From G001797105 sp964528155 (lineage in GTDB: Bacteria > Chloroflexota > Anaerolineae > Anaerolineales > E44-bin32), in the NCBI GenBank assembly GCA_964528155.1, contig CAZGRL010000030.1:1-38433 (forward strand): a stretch of DNA of 38,433 nucleotides. Direction: 5' to 3'. The notes beneath the pieces were generated by a model, which saw only the letters and a list, made by a program, of their open reading frames with translations, had not been told where the DNA came from and ran no database searches. The position numbers were made by a program, and so were the translations under genes. Positions 8,257 through 15,312 of the stretch are shown here, in pieces. Every line of letters begins with the position of its first letter. Within the stretch, counting starts at the first letter, position 1.

Positions 8257-9675
8257 TTGCTCCGCTCGCTCAGGGCAAGATTACTCCTGACGTATCTTCT
8301 CCTGGCTGCACTCGTCCTGAGCCTGGTCGGGGCCTCGCTGATCTTCTTCCTCGTGCGCGATCCGCTGGCCCAGAGGCGCGCGATCCAGCGGCTTCAGACG
8401 GTGGCCGAGACGGTGGCCGCGCGCGAAGGGAACACTCTGCTTGAGACTCCACCCGGCCGGCTGGCCGTCACCCTCACCCGTCTGGACCAATTCGCTGGCG
8501 CAAGGGTGATCGTCCTGGGTTCTGGCGGTGAGATCCTCGTCGATAGTCGGCCGGAGGTGGAAGCGCCCCCAGCCGATGCCCTGCTCAGCGTAGCTGCGGC
8601 TTCCACGGGCCGGTATCGCGACTCGTCAGGAGTCGCCTGGCTCTACGTTGCCCAGCCGCTATCCGGTTCCCGAACGCTGCTTCTCGCAGCGATACAGCCA
8701 GCGGTCATCCCTTGGGCTGCCATCCGAGAGGAGTTCGCCACCCCCTTGATCCGCGCGGGCGTGGTTGCGCTGCTGCTCTCACCAGTGCTGGCATGGCTGA
8801 TCGCCCGCTGGGTCGCCGCGCCGTTGCAGCGAATGGCGACGGCCGCGCACGCGGTGGCGGCCGGCGATTATCAGCATCAACTGCCTACCGAAGGACCGGC
8901 GGAAGTCCAGGCTCTGGCCGTGGCCTTCAATGACATGATCCACCGGGTGAGAGCGAGTCAGCAGGCACAGCGAGACTTCGTGGCCAATGTGTCTCACGAG
9001 CTGAAGACACCTCTAACGTCGATCCAGGGCTTTGCCCAGGCGATCGCTGATCAAACGGCCGGCACAAAGGAAGCACAGGTGCGCGCCGCCGGTATCATTC
9101 TGGACGAAGCCCACCGTCTGCAAGGTCTGGTCAACGATCTGCTCGATCTGGCCAAGCTCGATGCCGGTCAGGCCGCGCTGGAGCTAAAGCCGATGGATGT
9201 CGGGGCGATGCTCGAAGCGGTCTGGGATCGTCTGAGCCTGCGGGCAGAAGAGAAGCAGATCAAGCTGGCCAGACGTCTGGAGAGCATGCCGTCCGTGGTC
9301 GCCGATGGGGATCGCCTGGCCCAGGTCTTCACCAATCTGTTGGATAACGCCATCCGCCACACGCCGAACGGAGGCAGCGTGGGCCTGACAGCGCAAGTAG
9401 AGTCGGGATGGGTCACGATCCATGTGGAAGATACAGGTCCGGGCATCCCGCCGGAGGTGCTGCCGCGCATCTTTGAGCGCTTCTATCAGTTGGATCAGGC
9501 GCGACAGGGCGGGAAGGGACGCGGAGCGGGTCTTGGCCTGGCGATCTCGCGCGAGATCGTAGCTGCACACGGCGGCACTTTGACGGCAAAGAGCGTCGTC
9601 GGGCGGGGGAGTCGTTTCACGGTCCGCCTGCCAGTGGTTCGTCCAACCGACGACACTGTCGACCGGAAACGCTGA
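8257..9675 (+). CDS. Sensor histidine kinase (TM-HAMP-HisKA-HATPase)
   Basis: 472 residues starting at TTG 8257; no better start lies upstream before the regulator stop. TM1 is at about 8-33, an extracytoplasmic sensor at 35-160, TM2 at about 165-185 and HAMP at about 186-235. His247 in FVANVSHELKTPLTS is the phospho-acceptor. The ATP-binding domain shows the N box (NLLDNAIRHTPNGG), G1 (EDTGPGIPP), F box (IFERFYQLD) and G2 (GAGLGLAIS). The layout matches PhoR-type kinases. It forms an operon with the regulator just upstream. The signal is unknown. Confidence 0.94.
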   Translation: MLRSLRARLLLTYLLLAALVLSLVGASLIFFLVRDPLAQRRAIQRLQTVAETVAAREGNTLLETPPGRLAVTLTRLDQFAGARVIVLGSGGEILVDSRPEVEAPPADALLSVAAASTGRYRDSSGVAWLYVAQPLSGSRTLLLAAIQPAVIPWAAIREEFATPLIRAGVVALLLSPVLAWLIARWVAAPLQRMATAAHAVAAGDYQHQLPTEGPAEVQALAVAFNDMIHRVRASQQAQRDFVANVSHELKTPLTSIQGFAQAIADQTAGTKEAQVRAAGIILDEAHRLQGLVNDLLDLAKLDAGQAALELKPMDVGAMLEAVWDRLSLRAEEKQIKLARRLESMPSVVADGDRLAQVFTNLLDNAIRHTPNGGSVGLTAQVESGWVTIHVEDTGPGIPPEVLPRIFERFYQLDQARQGGKGRGAGLGLAISREIVAAHGGTLTAKSVVGRGSRFTVRLPVVRPTDDTVDRKR

Positions 9676-9685
9676 CGGCAGCGGG

Positions 9686-9691
9686 TATAAT
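9686..9691 (+). promoter_or_regulatory. Candidate -10 box upstream of the metallopeptidase
   Basis: Perfect TATAAT 31 bases before the ATG of the next gene, with no convincing -35 box at the expected spacing. GGAG at 9710-9713 is the likely ribosome site. Confidence 0.4.
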
Positions 9692-9721
9692 CCTTCCACT
9701 CTCGGCCCTGGAGCTCAATAC

Positions 9722-11779
9722 ATGGAATCGAAGTCGAACAACACGGCGTGGTACGTCGTCGTTGGATTACTGCTGGCGCTTGTGTGCTGCCTGTGCGTTG
9801 TGGTCGTTGTGGCCGCCGGGGCGTTCCTAGCGGTCCAACGAGCGGATACCACTGCGTCGGTGGTCACACTGCAGGTCGCCACTCCGGGTCTGCAGAGGGC
9901 AACGGCGACGCCGGCTGCGCGCCCGAGCCTGGGAGAGACCCAGACCGTCTCCGACCAGGCCCAGGAGATGCTGGCCGAACTCGCCAGAGTTGAAGTCCCG
10001 ACGGCAGACCCCATCTCATTGGCAGAGAGGTTCCAGGGGAAAGTGGACATCCCGACGGTCCTGGAGACGAACGCCCCGACCCTTGAGGAGGGGCAAACCC
10101 AGGATTTCTGGGCCAGCGATGTCGACAACAACACTAATTTCCAGCTCACCGCCGATCTGGTGTATGCCTCCCCGCATGTGTACTTCTGGGTCGAGCAGGG
10201 CGTCGACTACAGGCTTGCGGACGTCAAGAGCCTTGTCGACACGTTCGAGGCCCACGCCTATCCTACCGACCGCGAGTTCTTTGGAAGCGAGTGGACGCCG
10301 GGCGTCGACGGGGATCCGCATCTCTACATCCTCTACGCAACTGGACTGGGGAGTTCCATCGCCGGCTATTTCTCATCCAATGATGAGTTCTCCCCTGAGG
10401 CGCATGAGTACTCCAACGGTCACGAGATGTTCTACCTGAGCGCCGACAATCTGCTTGATCTGAACGACGATTTCACTAACGGTGTACTGGCGCATGAGTT
10501 CCAGCACATGATCCACTGGTACCGTGATCGCAACGAAGAGACCTGGATGAACGAGGGATTCTCCGAGCTAGCCGCCTATCTCAACGGCTACAGCGTCGGA
10601 GGCTTCGATTTCTCCTACATCTTCCAGCCGGATCTGACTCTGACGTACTGGCCTTCGGAGCCCGGCACGTCCGGCGCGCATTATGGCCAGGCGTTCCTAC
10701 TTTTGAAGTACTTTCTCGATAGGTTTGGGGCCGATGCGACCAAGGCCCTCGTGGCTAACCCGGCGAACGGGCTTGATTCCGTCGACCAGACCCTGGCGGA
10801 TCTGGCCGAGACCGATCCCCTTAACGGCGCTCCGGTCGGGGCGGACGATTTGGTTCGAGATTGGGGCGTGACGCTTCTGCTGCAGGACAGCTCCGTCGGC
10901 GACGGGCGTTATGCCATGAGCGACTACTCCGGGCTGATTCAGGCCGAGCCGAATGACACGATCAACGACTGTCCGGGCGAGCCCATGTCGCGAGATGTGA
11001 GCCAATACGGTGTCGACTACATCCAGATCAACTGTCAGGGTGACTATCAATTGACGTTCCAGGGCGATGTGTCGGCGCGCGTAGTGCCTGCGGATGCTCA
11101 CTCGGGCGAGTACGCCTTCTGGTCAAATCGCGGGGACGAATCGGACATGACTTTGACCCGCGCCTTCGATCTGACCGGCGTCAATGATCCAGGCGTACTT
11201 GACTATTGGGTTTGGTATGACCTCGAAGAGGGATATGACTATCTTTACCTGGAGGCCTCGGTGGACGGTGGGCAGAAGTGGGAAATCGTCACGACCCCCT
11301 CAGGCACCGGTGAGGATCCCTCAGGGAACGCCTACGGATGGGGCTACAACGGAGAAAGCGGGGGAGGTATCCAGGCGGAGTGGATCAACGAACAAGTGGA
11401 TCTTTCGCCATACGCCGGAGAGGAATTGACGCTCCGTTTTGAGTACATCACAGACGCAGCCGTCAACGGGGAAGGGCTGCTGCTCGACGACATCTCCATT
11501 CCGGCCCTGGGCTACACCGAAGATTTCGAGCAGGGTGATGGCGGCTGGGAATCGGGCGGTTGGGTGCGACTTTACAACGAAGTGCCGCAAACCTACCGTG
11601 TCGTGCTTGTCGAGCAAGGAAGGACGACCCAGGTGCGTGAGGTTCCGCTGGATCCATCAAACCGCGGCGAGATCGATGTGAATCTCGGATCGGGCAACGA
11701 CAGCGCGGTCGTGGTCGTTATCGGGACAGCGCGCCATACCTGGCAGGAAGCGCCCTACGAGGTGCAGGTCTCGCCCTGA
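9722..11779 (+). CDS. Secreted, membrane-anchored zinc metallopeptidase with immune-inhibitor-A-like MAM domain
   Basis: 685 residues. One N-terminal hydrophobic helix (about 10-37) is followed by a low-complexity Thr/Ala/Pro stretch, so the enzyme is exported and probably anchored. The zincin motif HEFQH (258-262) is followed by WMNEGFSELAAY, where Glu278 is the likely third zinc ligand. After about residue 430 a beta-rich region resembles the MAM-like domain of M6 immune inhibitor A proteases: the HSGEYAFWSNRGD, LDYWVWYD and SVDGGQKWE segments, and LLLDDISIPALG. The substrate is presumably extracellular protein. It may be an M6 relative or an unassigned gluzincin. A 32-base palindrome follows the stop. 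Confidence 0.85.
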   Translation: MESKSNNTAWYVVVGLLLALVCCLCVVVVVAAGAFLAVQRADTTASVVTLQVATPGLQRATATPAARPSLGETQTVSDQAQEMLAELARVEVPTADPISLAERFQGKVDIPTVLETNAPTLEEGQTQDFWASDVDNNTNFQLTADLVYASPHVYFWVEQGVDYRLADVKSLVDTFEAHAYPTDREFFGSEWTPGVDGDPHLYILYATGLGSSIAGYFSSNDEFSPEAHEYSNGHEMFYLSADNLLDLNDDFTNGVLAHEFQHMIHWYRDRNEETWMNEGFSELAAYLNGYSVGGFDFSYIFQPDLTLTYWPSEPGTSGAHYGQAFLLLKYFLDRFGADATKALVANPANGLDSVDQTLADLAETDPLNGAPVGADDLVRDWGVTLLLQDSSVGDGRYAMSDYSGLIQAEPNDTINDCPGEPMSRDVSQYGVDYIQINCQGDYQLTFQGDVSARVVPADAHSGEYAFWSNRGDESDMTLTRAFDLTGVNDPGVLDYWVWYDLEEGYDYLYLEASVDGGQKWEIVTTPSGTGEDPSGNAYGWGYNGESGGGIQAEWINEQVDLSPYAGEELTLRFEYITDAAVNGEGLLLDDISIPALGYTEDFEQGDGGWESGGWVRLYNEVPQTYRVVLVEQGRTTQVREVPLDPSNRGEIDVNLGSGNDSAVVVVIGTARHTWQEAPYEVQVSP

Positions 11780-11810
11780 GCTGATGGGCAACCTCCCACG
11801 CGGATACGTC

Positions 11811-11842
11811 ACGGGCGCGAGTCGCATGCGACTCGCGCCCGT
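11811..11842. terminator. Perfect 32-base palindrome between convergent genes
   Basis: ACGGGCGCGAGTCGCA (11811-11826) is followed without a spacer by its exact complement (11827-11842). It lies between two genes that point towards each other. A weak T tract (TTGGGTTTG) follows on the plus strand, so it may be a bidirectional terminator. Confidence 0.6.
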
Positions 11843-11905
11843 TGGGTTTGCGGCAACACTCTTGTCATTTGAGGCGGATCTTGGCGGGATAAGGGTGTTT
11901 CGCCT

Positions 11906-12133
11906 TCAGGCCTTTTCGACTGGTTTCGGCTGTCGCAGGGCCTCGATCTCGGCCTCGAGCTGGGCTACACGCGCTTCATAGGCCTCGCGGATTTCGTCTC
12001 GGAAGGAAGCTGCCCGATCGCGCGCCCGTGCCCGGAGCTCCTCGCCCGAGACGGGCGCCAGCAGAATGGCCGTCAAAGAGCCGACAAGGGCGCCGATCAT
12101 CGCGCCCGTGAGAAAAGACATGAAGCGTCGCAT
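11906..12133 (-). CDS. YtxH-domain small membrane protein
   Basis: 75 residues. The N-terminus MRRFMSFLTGAMIGALVGSL is one glycine-rich hydrophobic helix, followed by the family signature LLAPVSGEELR. A charged helical tail (about 33-68, RARARDRAASFRDEIREAYE and onwards) looks like a coiled coil. YtxH proteins are linked to cell-envelope or general stress in Firmicutes, with no defined activity. AGGAGGT lies upstream of the ATG at a good distance. It is transcribed convergently with the metallopeptidase. Confidence 0.85.
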   Translation of the reverse strand: MRRFMSFLTGAMIGALVGSLTAILLAPVSGEELRARARDRAASFRDEIREAYEARVAQLEAEIEALRQPKPVEKA

Positions 12134-12191
12134 CTTCCACCTCCTGTCAAATCATTATCTCATAACCACTGGGCCTTTCAATGGCGAAGAT

Positions 12192-12246
12192 TGCCGAAGC
12201 AATGAGATTGGGTCAGCGAAGCTGACCCAATCTCATTGCTTCGGCA
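12192..12246. repeat. Long perfect hairpin B (capped-hairpin family)
   Basis: A 26-bp perfect stem (12192-12217 with 12221-12246) with a GAA triloop; the apex is GGGTCAGC-GAA-GCTGACCC. It lies upstream of both flanking genes (ytxH on minus, the selenoprotein gene on plus). It therefore cannot be a simple terminator of either annotated gene. Confidence 0.85.
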
Positions 12247-12878
12247 TGATCCCCCTCTCCGTCACGAGGGGGCGGCCGAGAGCAAACATCCCGGCGGAGA
12301 GGGGAGAGGGGCAAGGCAGCCTTATGCAGACCCGAAGGGAGCGTTACGTCGGATCACACCATGGGGGTTCTTCGCTCGGCCTCCCGGCCTCGCTCCCTGG
12401 CCTGCGGCCCGGGCAGGCAGAATGACATGAGGAGGAAGACTCCGCTGCCGTAGCCCGAGATCCACTCGTGTCATTCTGCCTGCCCACCTGTGCCGCGCCA
12501 CCCTGGCCCGACCGCCAGGGCGGGCGGGTGCAGGCAGGCCGTAGGCCGGGGAGCTCGCCGCTCTCCGGCGAGTGGAGAATCCCCGGAACGCAGCATGGGA
12601 AGGCATCATCCGGGTCGGAAGGGCGGATCTTCTGAGTCCAACAACGGTCGACGGCTGGCCTTGGAGTTGCGGTGTCGAGCCTCAGTTGGACCGGCCCCGC
12701 CTCCAGTCAATGTCCGTCTGAGGGGGTAAACAAGCGTGCGGCGAGGTGGCCACGTCCGATACGGAGCGCGAGCTTGGCGAGCCCATCGGTATCGTGTGCG
12801 GCTTGAAGGTCTAAATATCCGGTAGTACACTCCCGAAGACGTGCGAATGAGGGAGACAACCGCGGAAAGGCAAGAAGA
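12247..12878. other. Repeat-rich intergenic DNA
   Basis: About 630 bases with no supportable protein gene other than the selenoprotein that begins at 12879. It holds imperfect palindromes (a CCCCCTCTCCG/CGGAGAGGGG pair near 12249-12310), an inverted repeat at 12411-12485, and GC-rich low-complexity DNA at 12490-12590. The last 150 bases, including TATCCGGTAGTACACT near 12816-12831, may carry the promoter of the next gene, but no clear boxes stand out. Confidence 0.55.
12411..12485. repeat. Inverted repeat with CAGAATGACA arms
   Basis: The 20-base arms 12411-12430 and 12466-12485 (GGGCAGGCAG... and ...CTGCCTGCCC) pair with one G-T and are separated by 35 bases. Part of the arm (CAGAATGACATGA) resembles CAGGATGACATGG at 29152-29164, which is also preceded by a TTCTTCGC block. 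It looks like a dispersed intergenic element. Confidence 0.6.
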
Positions 12879-13112
12879 ATGGAAATCACCATCGAGTACT
12901 GCGCCGTTTGACACTACACCGATCGGGCCATCAGTCTGATGGCGGAACTCCTCAGGGAATTCGAATTCAAAATCAAGAGCATTGGCTTGATCCCGTCCGA
13001 TGAGGGGAGATTCGAAGTCACCGTGGATGGGACGCTCATCTACTCCAAGCTGAAGACCGGGCGGCACGCGAATCCCGGCGAGGTGGCCGGCCTGATTCGC
13101 GACGGATCGTAA
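12879..13112 (+). CDS. SelW/Rdx-family selenoprotein (in-frame TGA = selenocysteine)
   Basis: 77 residues if TGA 12909-12911 is read as selenocysteine. The product starts MEITIEYCAV-U-HYTDRAIS, giving the redox motif C8-A-V-U11 in the position of the CxxC/CxxU of SelW, SelT and SelH (Rdx) proteins. The later GRFEVTVDGTLIYSKLKTGR matches the family's second conserved block (FEV...G.LI.SK...G). Rdx proteins have a thioredoxin-like fold and are thought to act in thiol redox, with no settled substrate. Without recoding the frame would give only ten residues. A SECIS-like hairpin follows the TGA. A purine-rich ribosome site (GGAAAGG) lies about eight bases upstream. dtd starts 25 bases downstream, probably in the same transcript. 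Confidence 0.88.
12909..12943 (+). promoter_or_regulatory. UGA codon and bacterial SECIS-like element
   Basis: After TGA (12909-12911) come 15 bases and then a perfect 7-bp hairpin, GCCATCA (12927-12933) with TGATGGC (12937-12943), and loop GTC. The first loop base is G12934, 22 bases after the TGA. Known bacterial SECIS elements need an apical-loop G at its first positions about 16-37 bases after the UGA, so this fits. It would bind SelB in the mRNA. Confidence 0.8.
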
Positions 13113-13137
13113 CCGAGGCGCAGTTCGAGGCTTCACG

Positions 13138-13599
13138 ATGCGGATCGTAGTTCAACGAGTACGGCATGGGCGCGTGCGCGTGGCCGAGGAGACGCTGGCT
13201 GAGATCGAGCGCGGGCTGGTCATCCTGGTCGGGGTCGGCCATGAGGACACTTCAGCGGAGGCCGAGTGGCTGGCCGACAAGTGCGCCGGGCTGAGGGTGT
13301 TCGAAGATCAAGAAGGGAAGACGAATCTTTCGATCGTCGACGTCGGTGGTCAGGCGATCGTCGTCTCGCAATTCACGCTGTATGCCGACACGCGCAAGGG
13401 TCGGCGGCCGAGCTTCATTCGGGCCGCGTTGCCGGAGACAGCCGAGCCGCTTGTGGAACACTTCGCCAGGCGCCTCGAGACACACGGCGTTCCCACTCTA
13501 ACAGGTCGATTCGGCGCCCACATGCAGGTCGAGATCGACAACGACGGTCCGTTCACGCTTGTTCTTGAGCGTGAGGCCGGCACGCAAGAAGAGACCTGA
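13138..13599 (+). CDS. dtd: D-aminoacyl-tRNA deacylase
   Basis: 153 residues, typical length for DTD. It hydrolyses D-amino acids (and mis-charged glycine) from tRNA in the cytoplasm. Family signatures are the start MRIVVQRV, SQFTLYADTRKGRRPSF (around 77-93), and the motif NDGPFTLVLE in the place of the usual NxGPVT. Gly and Thr of that motif and SQFTL form the cross-dimer active site. It follows the selenoprotein gene by 25 bases and is convergent with the PyrD-like gene. Confidence 0.95.
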   Translation: MRIVVQRVRHGRVRVAEETLAEIERGLVILVGVGHEDTSAEAEWLADKCAGLRVFEDQEGKTNLSIVDVGGQAIVVSQFTLYADTRKGRRPSFIRAALPETAEPLVEHFARRLETHGVPTLTGRFGAHMQVEIDNDGPFTLVLEREAGTQEET

Positions 13600-13653
13600 G
13601 CCAACGGGCGACGACCGGGCCGGGATTCATCCCTCGCACGCCAACTCAAGACA

Positions 13654-14502
13654 TCAATTCTTAGGCTCTTGGACGAGCACCGCTTCAGGCTCGGTCCACA
13701 GCAAGCTGTCGAGCTGAACGCCGGAGGCGCCTGCTGCGAACATCGCTTGCAGATCATCTCGCCGATAGACGCCGCCGGCCGCCAGGATGGGCGCCTCGAC
13801 ACCGGCGTTGCGGATCCGTTTGATCATCTCAAGTGCCATGGGGAAGACAGCCGGGCCGTACAGTCGACCACGGAGGAATATCCCACCCGGACCGGGGACT
13901 GTCGCGCGTGGAGGGGCGAAGCTGATGCCGGCTGCGCCCGCATCGAGCGCGGCCCAGGCAAGCTGGGCTCCCGCGCCAAACGGTAGTCGCGCCAGGACAG
14001 GTAGTTCATGTGCCGCGGCCGCGCCGACAAGGTGCGCGACAGTTGTCGGATCATCCGCCTGCACTCCAACCTCTACCCCGTCGGTGTCCTCGATCGACTC
14101 GACCATCTCCACCATCTGCGCCAGCTCATGAGCCGAGTGCGAGATCAGATGTAGGATCACCGGACAGGCCATCGTCCGCCAGCGACGCCGGTGGCGACGG
14201 ATGACTCCCCGCAGGCCTGGATTGGGCAGGCCGGTGTGAAGCACGAACCCGCTCGCTGTGGGGAGGAATCGGGGTCCGCCGGTTGGGGCGCGTCTGCCCA
14301 GGCTGATCGGATTCGTGATGAACCCTCCCAGCCTCGAGGGTTCAATCACAGATGCCGTCTCGGTGGAAAACCCCAGGCTGCCGCTGGCGTTGGTCCATGG
14401 TGGATCGAGCGTGAGCTCGCGCTTGCCGCTGGATAGCACGACCGGGGGCCAGTGAGCCTCCGGCCGGGAGCGATCATCACCCGACACCGGACGACTCACC
14501 AC
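13654..14502 (-). CDS. Dihydroorotate-dehydrogenase-like flavoprotein, active site altered
   Basis: 282 residues starting at GTG 14502 (or the adjacent GTG 14499), seven bases after GGAGG. The start overlaps the PyrK-like stop. TIM-barrel features of class 1B PyrD are visible: LDPPWTNASGSLGF (32-45), GGFITNPIS, GLPNPGL (91-97), RLYGPAVFPMALEMI (213-227) and ILAAGGVYRRDDL (239-251). The catalytic block that normally reads N-x-S-C-P-N is here VGVQADD (145-151), and the K of KLSPN is Arg (ARLPFGA, 171-177). FMN binding may remain, but dihydroorotate oxidation is doubtful. It may be a neofunctionalised PyrD paralogue working with the PyrK-like partner. Confidence 0.75.
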   Translation of the reverse strand: MVSRPVSGDDRSRPEAHWPPVVLSSGKRELTLDPPWTNASGSLGFSTETASVIEPSRLGGFITNPISLGRRAPTGGPRFLPTASGFVLHTGLPNPGLRGVIRRHRRRWRTMACPVILHLISHSAHELAQMVEMVESIEDTDGVEVGVQADDPTTVAHLVGAAAAHELPVLARLPFGAGAQLAWAALDAGAAGISFAPPRATVPGPGGIFLRGRLYGPAVFPMALEMIKRIRNAGVEAPILAAGGVYRRDDLQAMFAAGASGVQLDSLLWTEPEAVLVQEPKN

Positions 14503-15176
14503 GCCAGAACCTCCAATGGAAAGACCGGCCCATCCTGGCAGCACAGCTTCCAACCGCGTCTGGCCCGAACGGCGCAGGCCATGCAGCCGCCGATCCCGCA
14601 CGGCATCGGGCCCATGAGCAGGGCCTCGGCCTGCACGCCGGCGAGCGCAGGCGCACTTGTCAAACCCGGCAAGCTTCGCAGCGCGGACAGCCCGGATGGG
14701 GTCGCGCAGATCGCCAGATAGTCTGACCAATCCATCGCGGCCTGCAAATCCGTGGCCACCTCCACATCCGGGGGAAGCTCAGACAGGGCGGTGTCCGCCC
14801 AGATGGAGACGGAGGCGGCAAGGTCTTTGGCGAGTTGGACCAGCGGCATCAGAGGTCCTACCTCGGTGTCGAGGCTGAGGAGCAACCAATGTCGGGAGGC
14901 GGCCGGGGGCTTGAAGCCCGGACCGATCGGCCCGAGTAGATCCAGGGCATCGCCTGCCCGCCAGTTGCGCTCCGAAGGGGCAGTGCACTCAAACCCCTGA
15001 TCCGTCGTCTCGAACGGAATGAGCATACTGCGCGTCGGCTCGCCCTTCCCAGGACACAGGCCAAGCAGCGGCTGGCCGGGTCGCAATCGCCCCCGGATTG
15101 CGGCTGAAATCCTCAGCGTCGTTCCCAGGGATGGATGTAATCTGATCGATTCGACTTGTGCGTGGAATCGGCGCAT
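14496..15176 (-). CDS. PyrK-like iron-sulfur electron-transfer subunit
   Basis: 226 residues. The C-terminus carries the PyrK-type [2Fe-2S] cluster: Cys193, Cys198, Cys201 and Cys212 or 213 in MPCGIGGCMACAV and KLCCQDGPVFPLEVL. An N-terminal ferredoxin-reductase-like barrel includes LGPIGPGF (81-88). The usual FAD motif (RxYS type) and the glycine-rich nucleotide-binding turn are weak (LLLSLDTEVGPLMPL). In dihydroorotate dehydrogenase B, PyrK passes electrons from FMN through FeS and FAD to NAD. Here it is coupled by overlap to the PyrD-like gene, so the two probably form one complex, perhaps with a different electron acceptor. Confidence 0.8.
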   Translation of the reverse strand: MRRFHAQVESIRLHPSLGTTLRISAAIRGRLRPGQPLLGLCPGKGEPTRSMLIPFETTDQGFECTAPSERNWRAGDALDLLGPIGPGFKPPAASRHWLLLSLDTEVGPLMPLVQLAKDLAASVSIWADTALSELPPDVEVATDLQAAMDWSDYLAICATPSGLSALRSLPGLTSAPALAGVQAEALLMGPMPCGIGGCMACAVRARRGWKLCCQDGPVFPLEVLAW

Positions 15177-15246
15177 GCGGCGATGCTAGCACGGCCCCCA
15201 TGGCAGGGCAATGTCAGGCCCACGGGGGGTCGCCGAAAAGTGCGCA

Positions 15247-15255
15247 TGCTATAAT
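15247..15255 (+). promoter_or_regulatory. Extended -10 promoter of the SPFH gene
   Basis: TGC-TATAAT (15247-15255) is an extended -10 element with no good -35 box. The predicted leader is about 50 bases, ending in GAGGAGG before the GTG start. Confidence 0.6.
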
Positions 15256-15312
15256 CGCCGCGGCTCAGGGAAGATAAGACAGGAACACTGTTGATCGAAC
15301 GAGGAGGTTAAT

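Noticed and set aside
12236..12600. Small open frames in the repeat-rich gap upstream of the selenoprotein gene
   Set aside because: They run through hairpins and GC-rich repeats and lack ribosome sites or recognisable domains.
14503..14730. Longer N-terminus of the PyrD-like protein overlapping the PyrK-like gene
   Set aside because: The PyrK-like frame there carries the cluster cysteines. The PyrD-like frame upstream of 14502 is Arg-rich out-of-frame sequence, and GGAGG sits just before GTG 14502.
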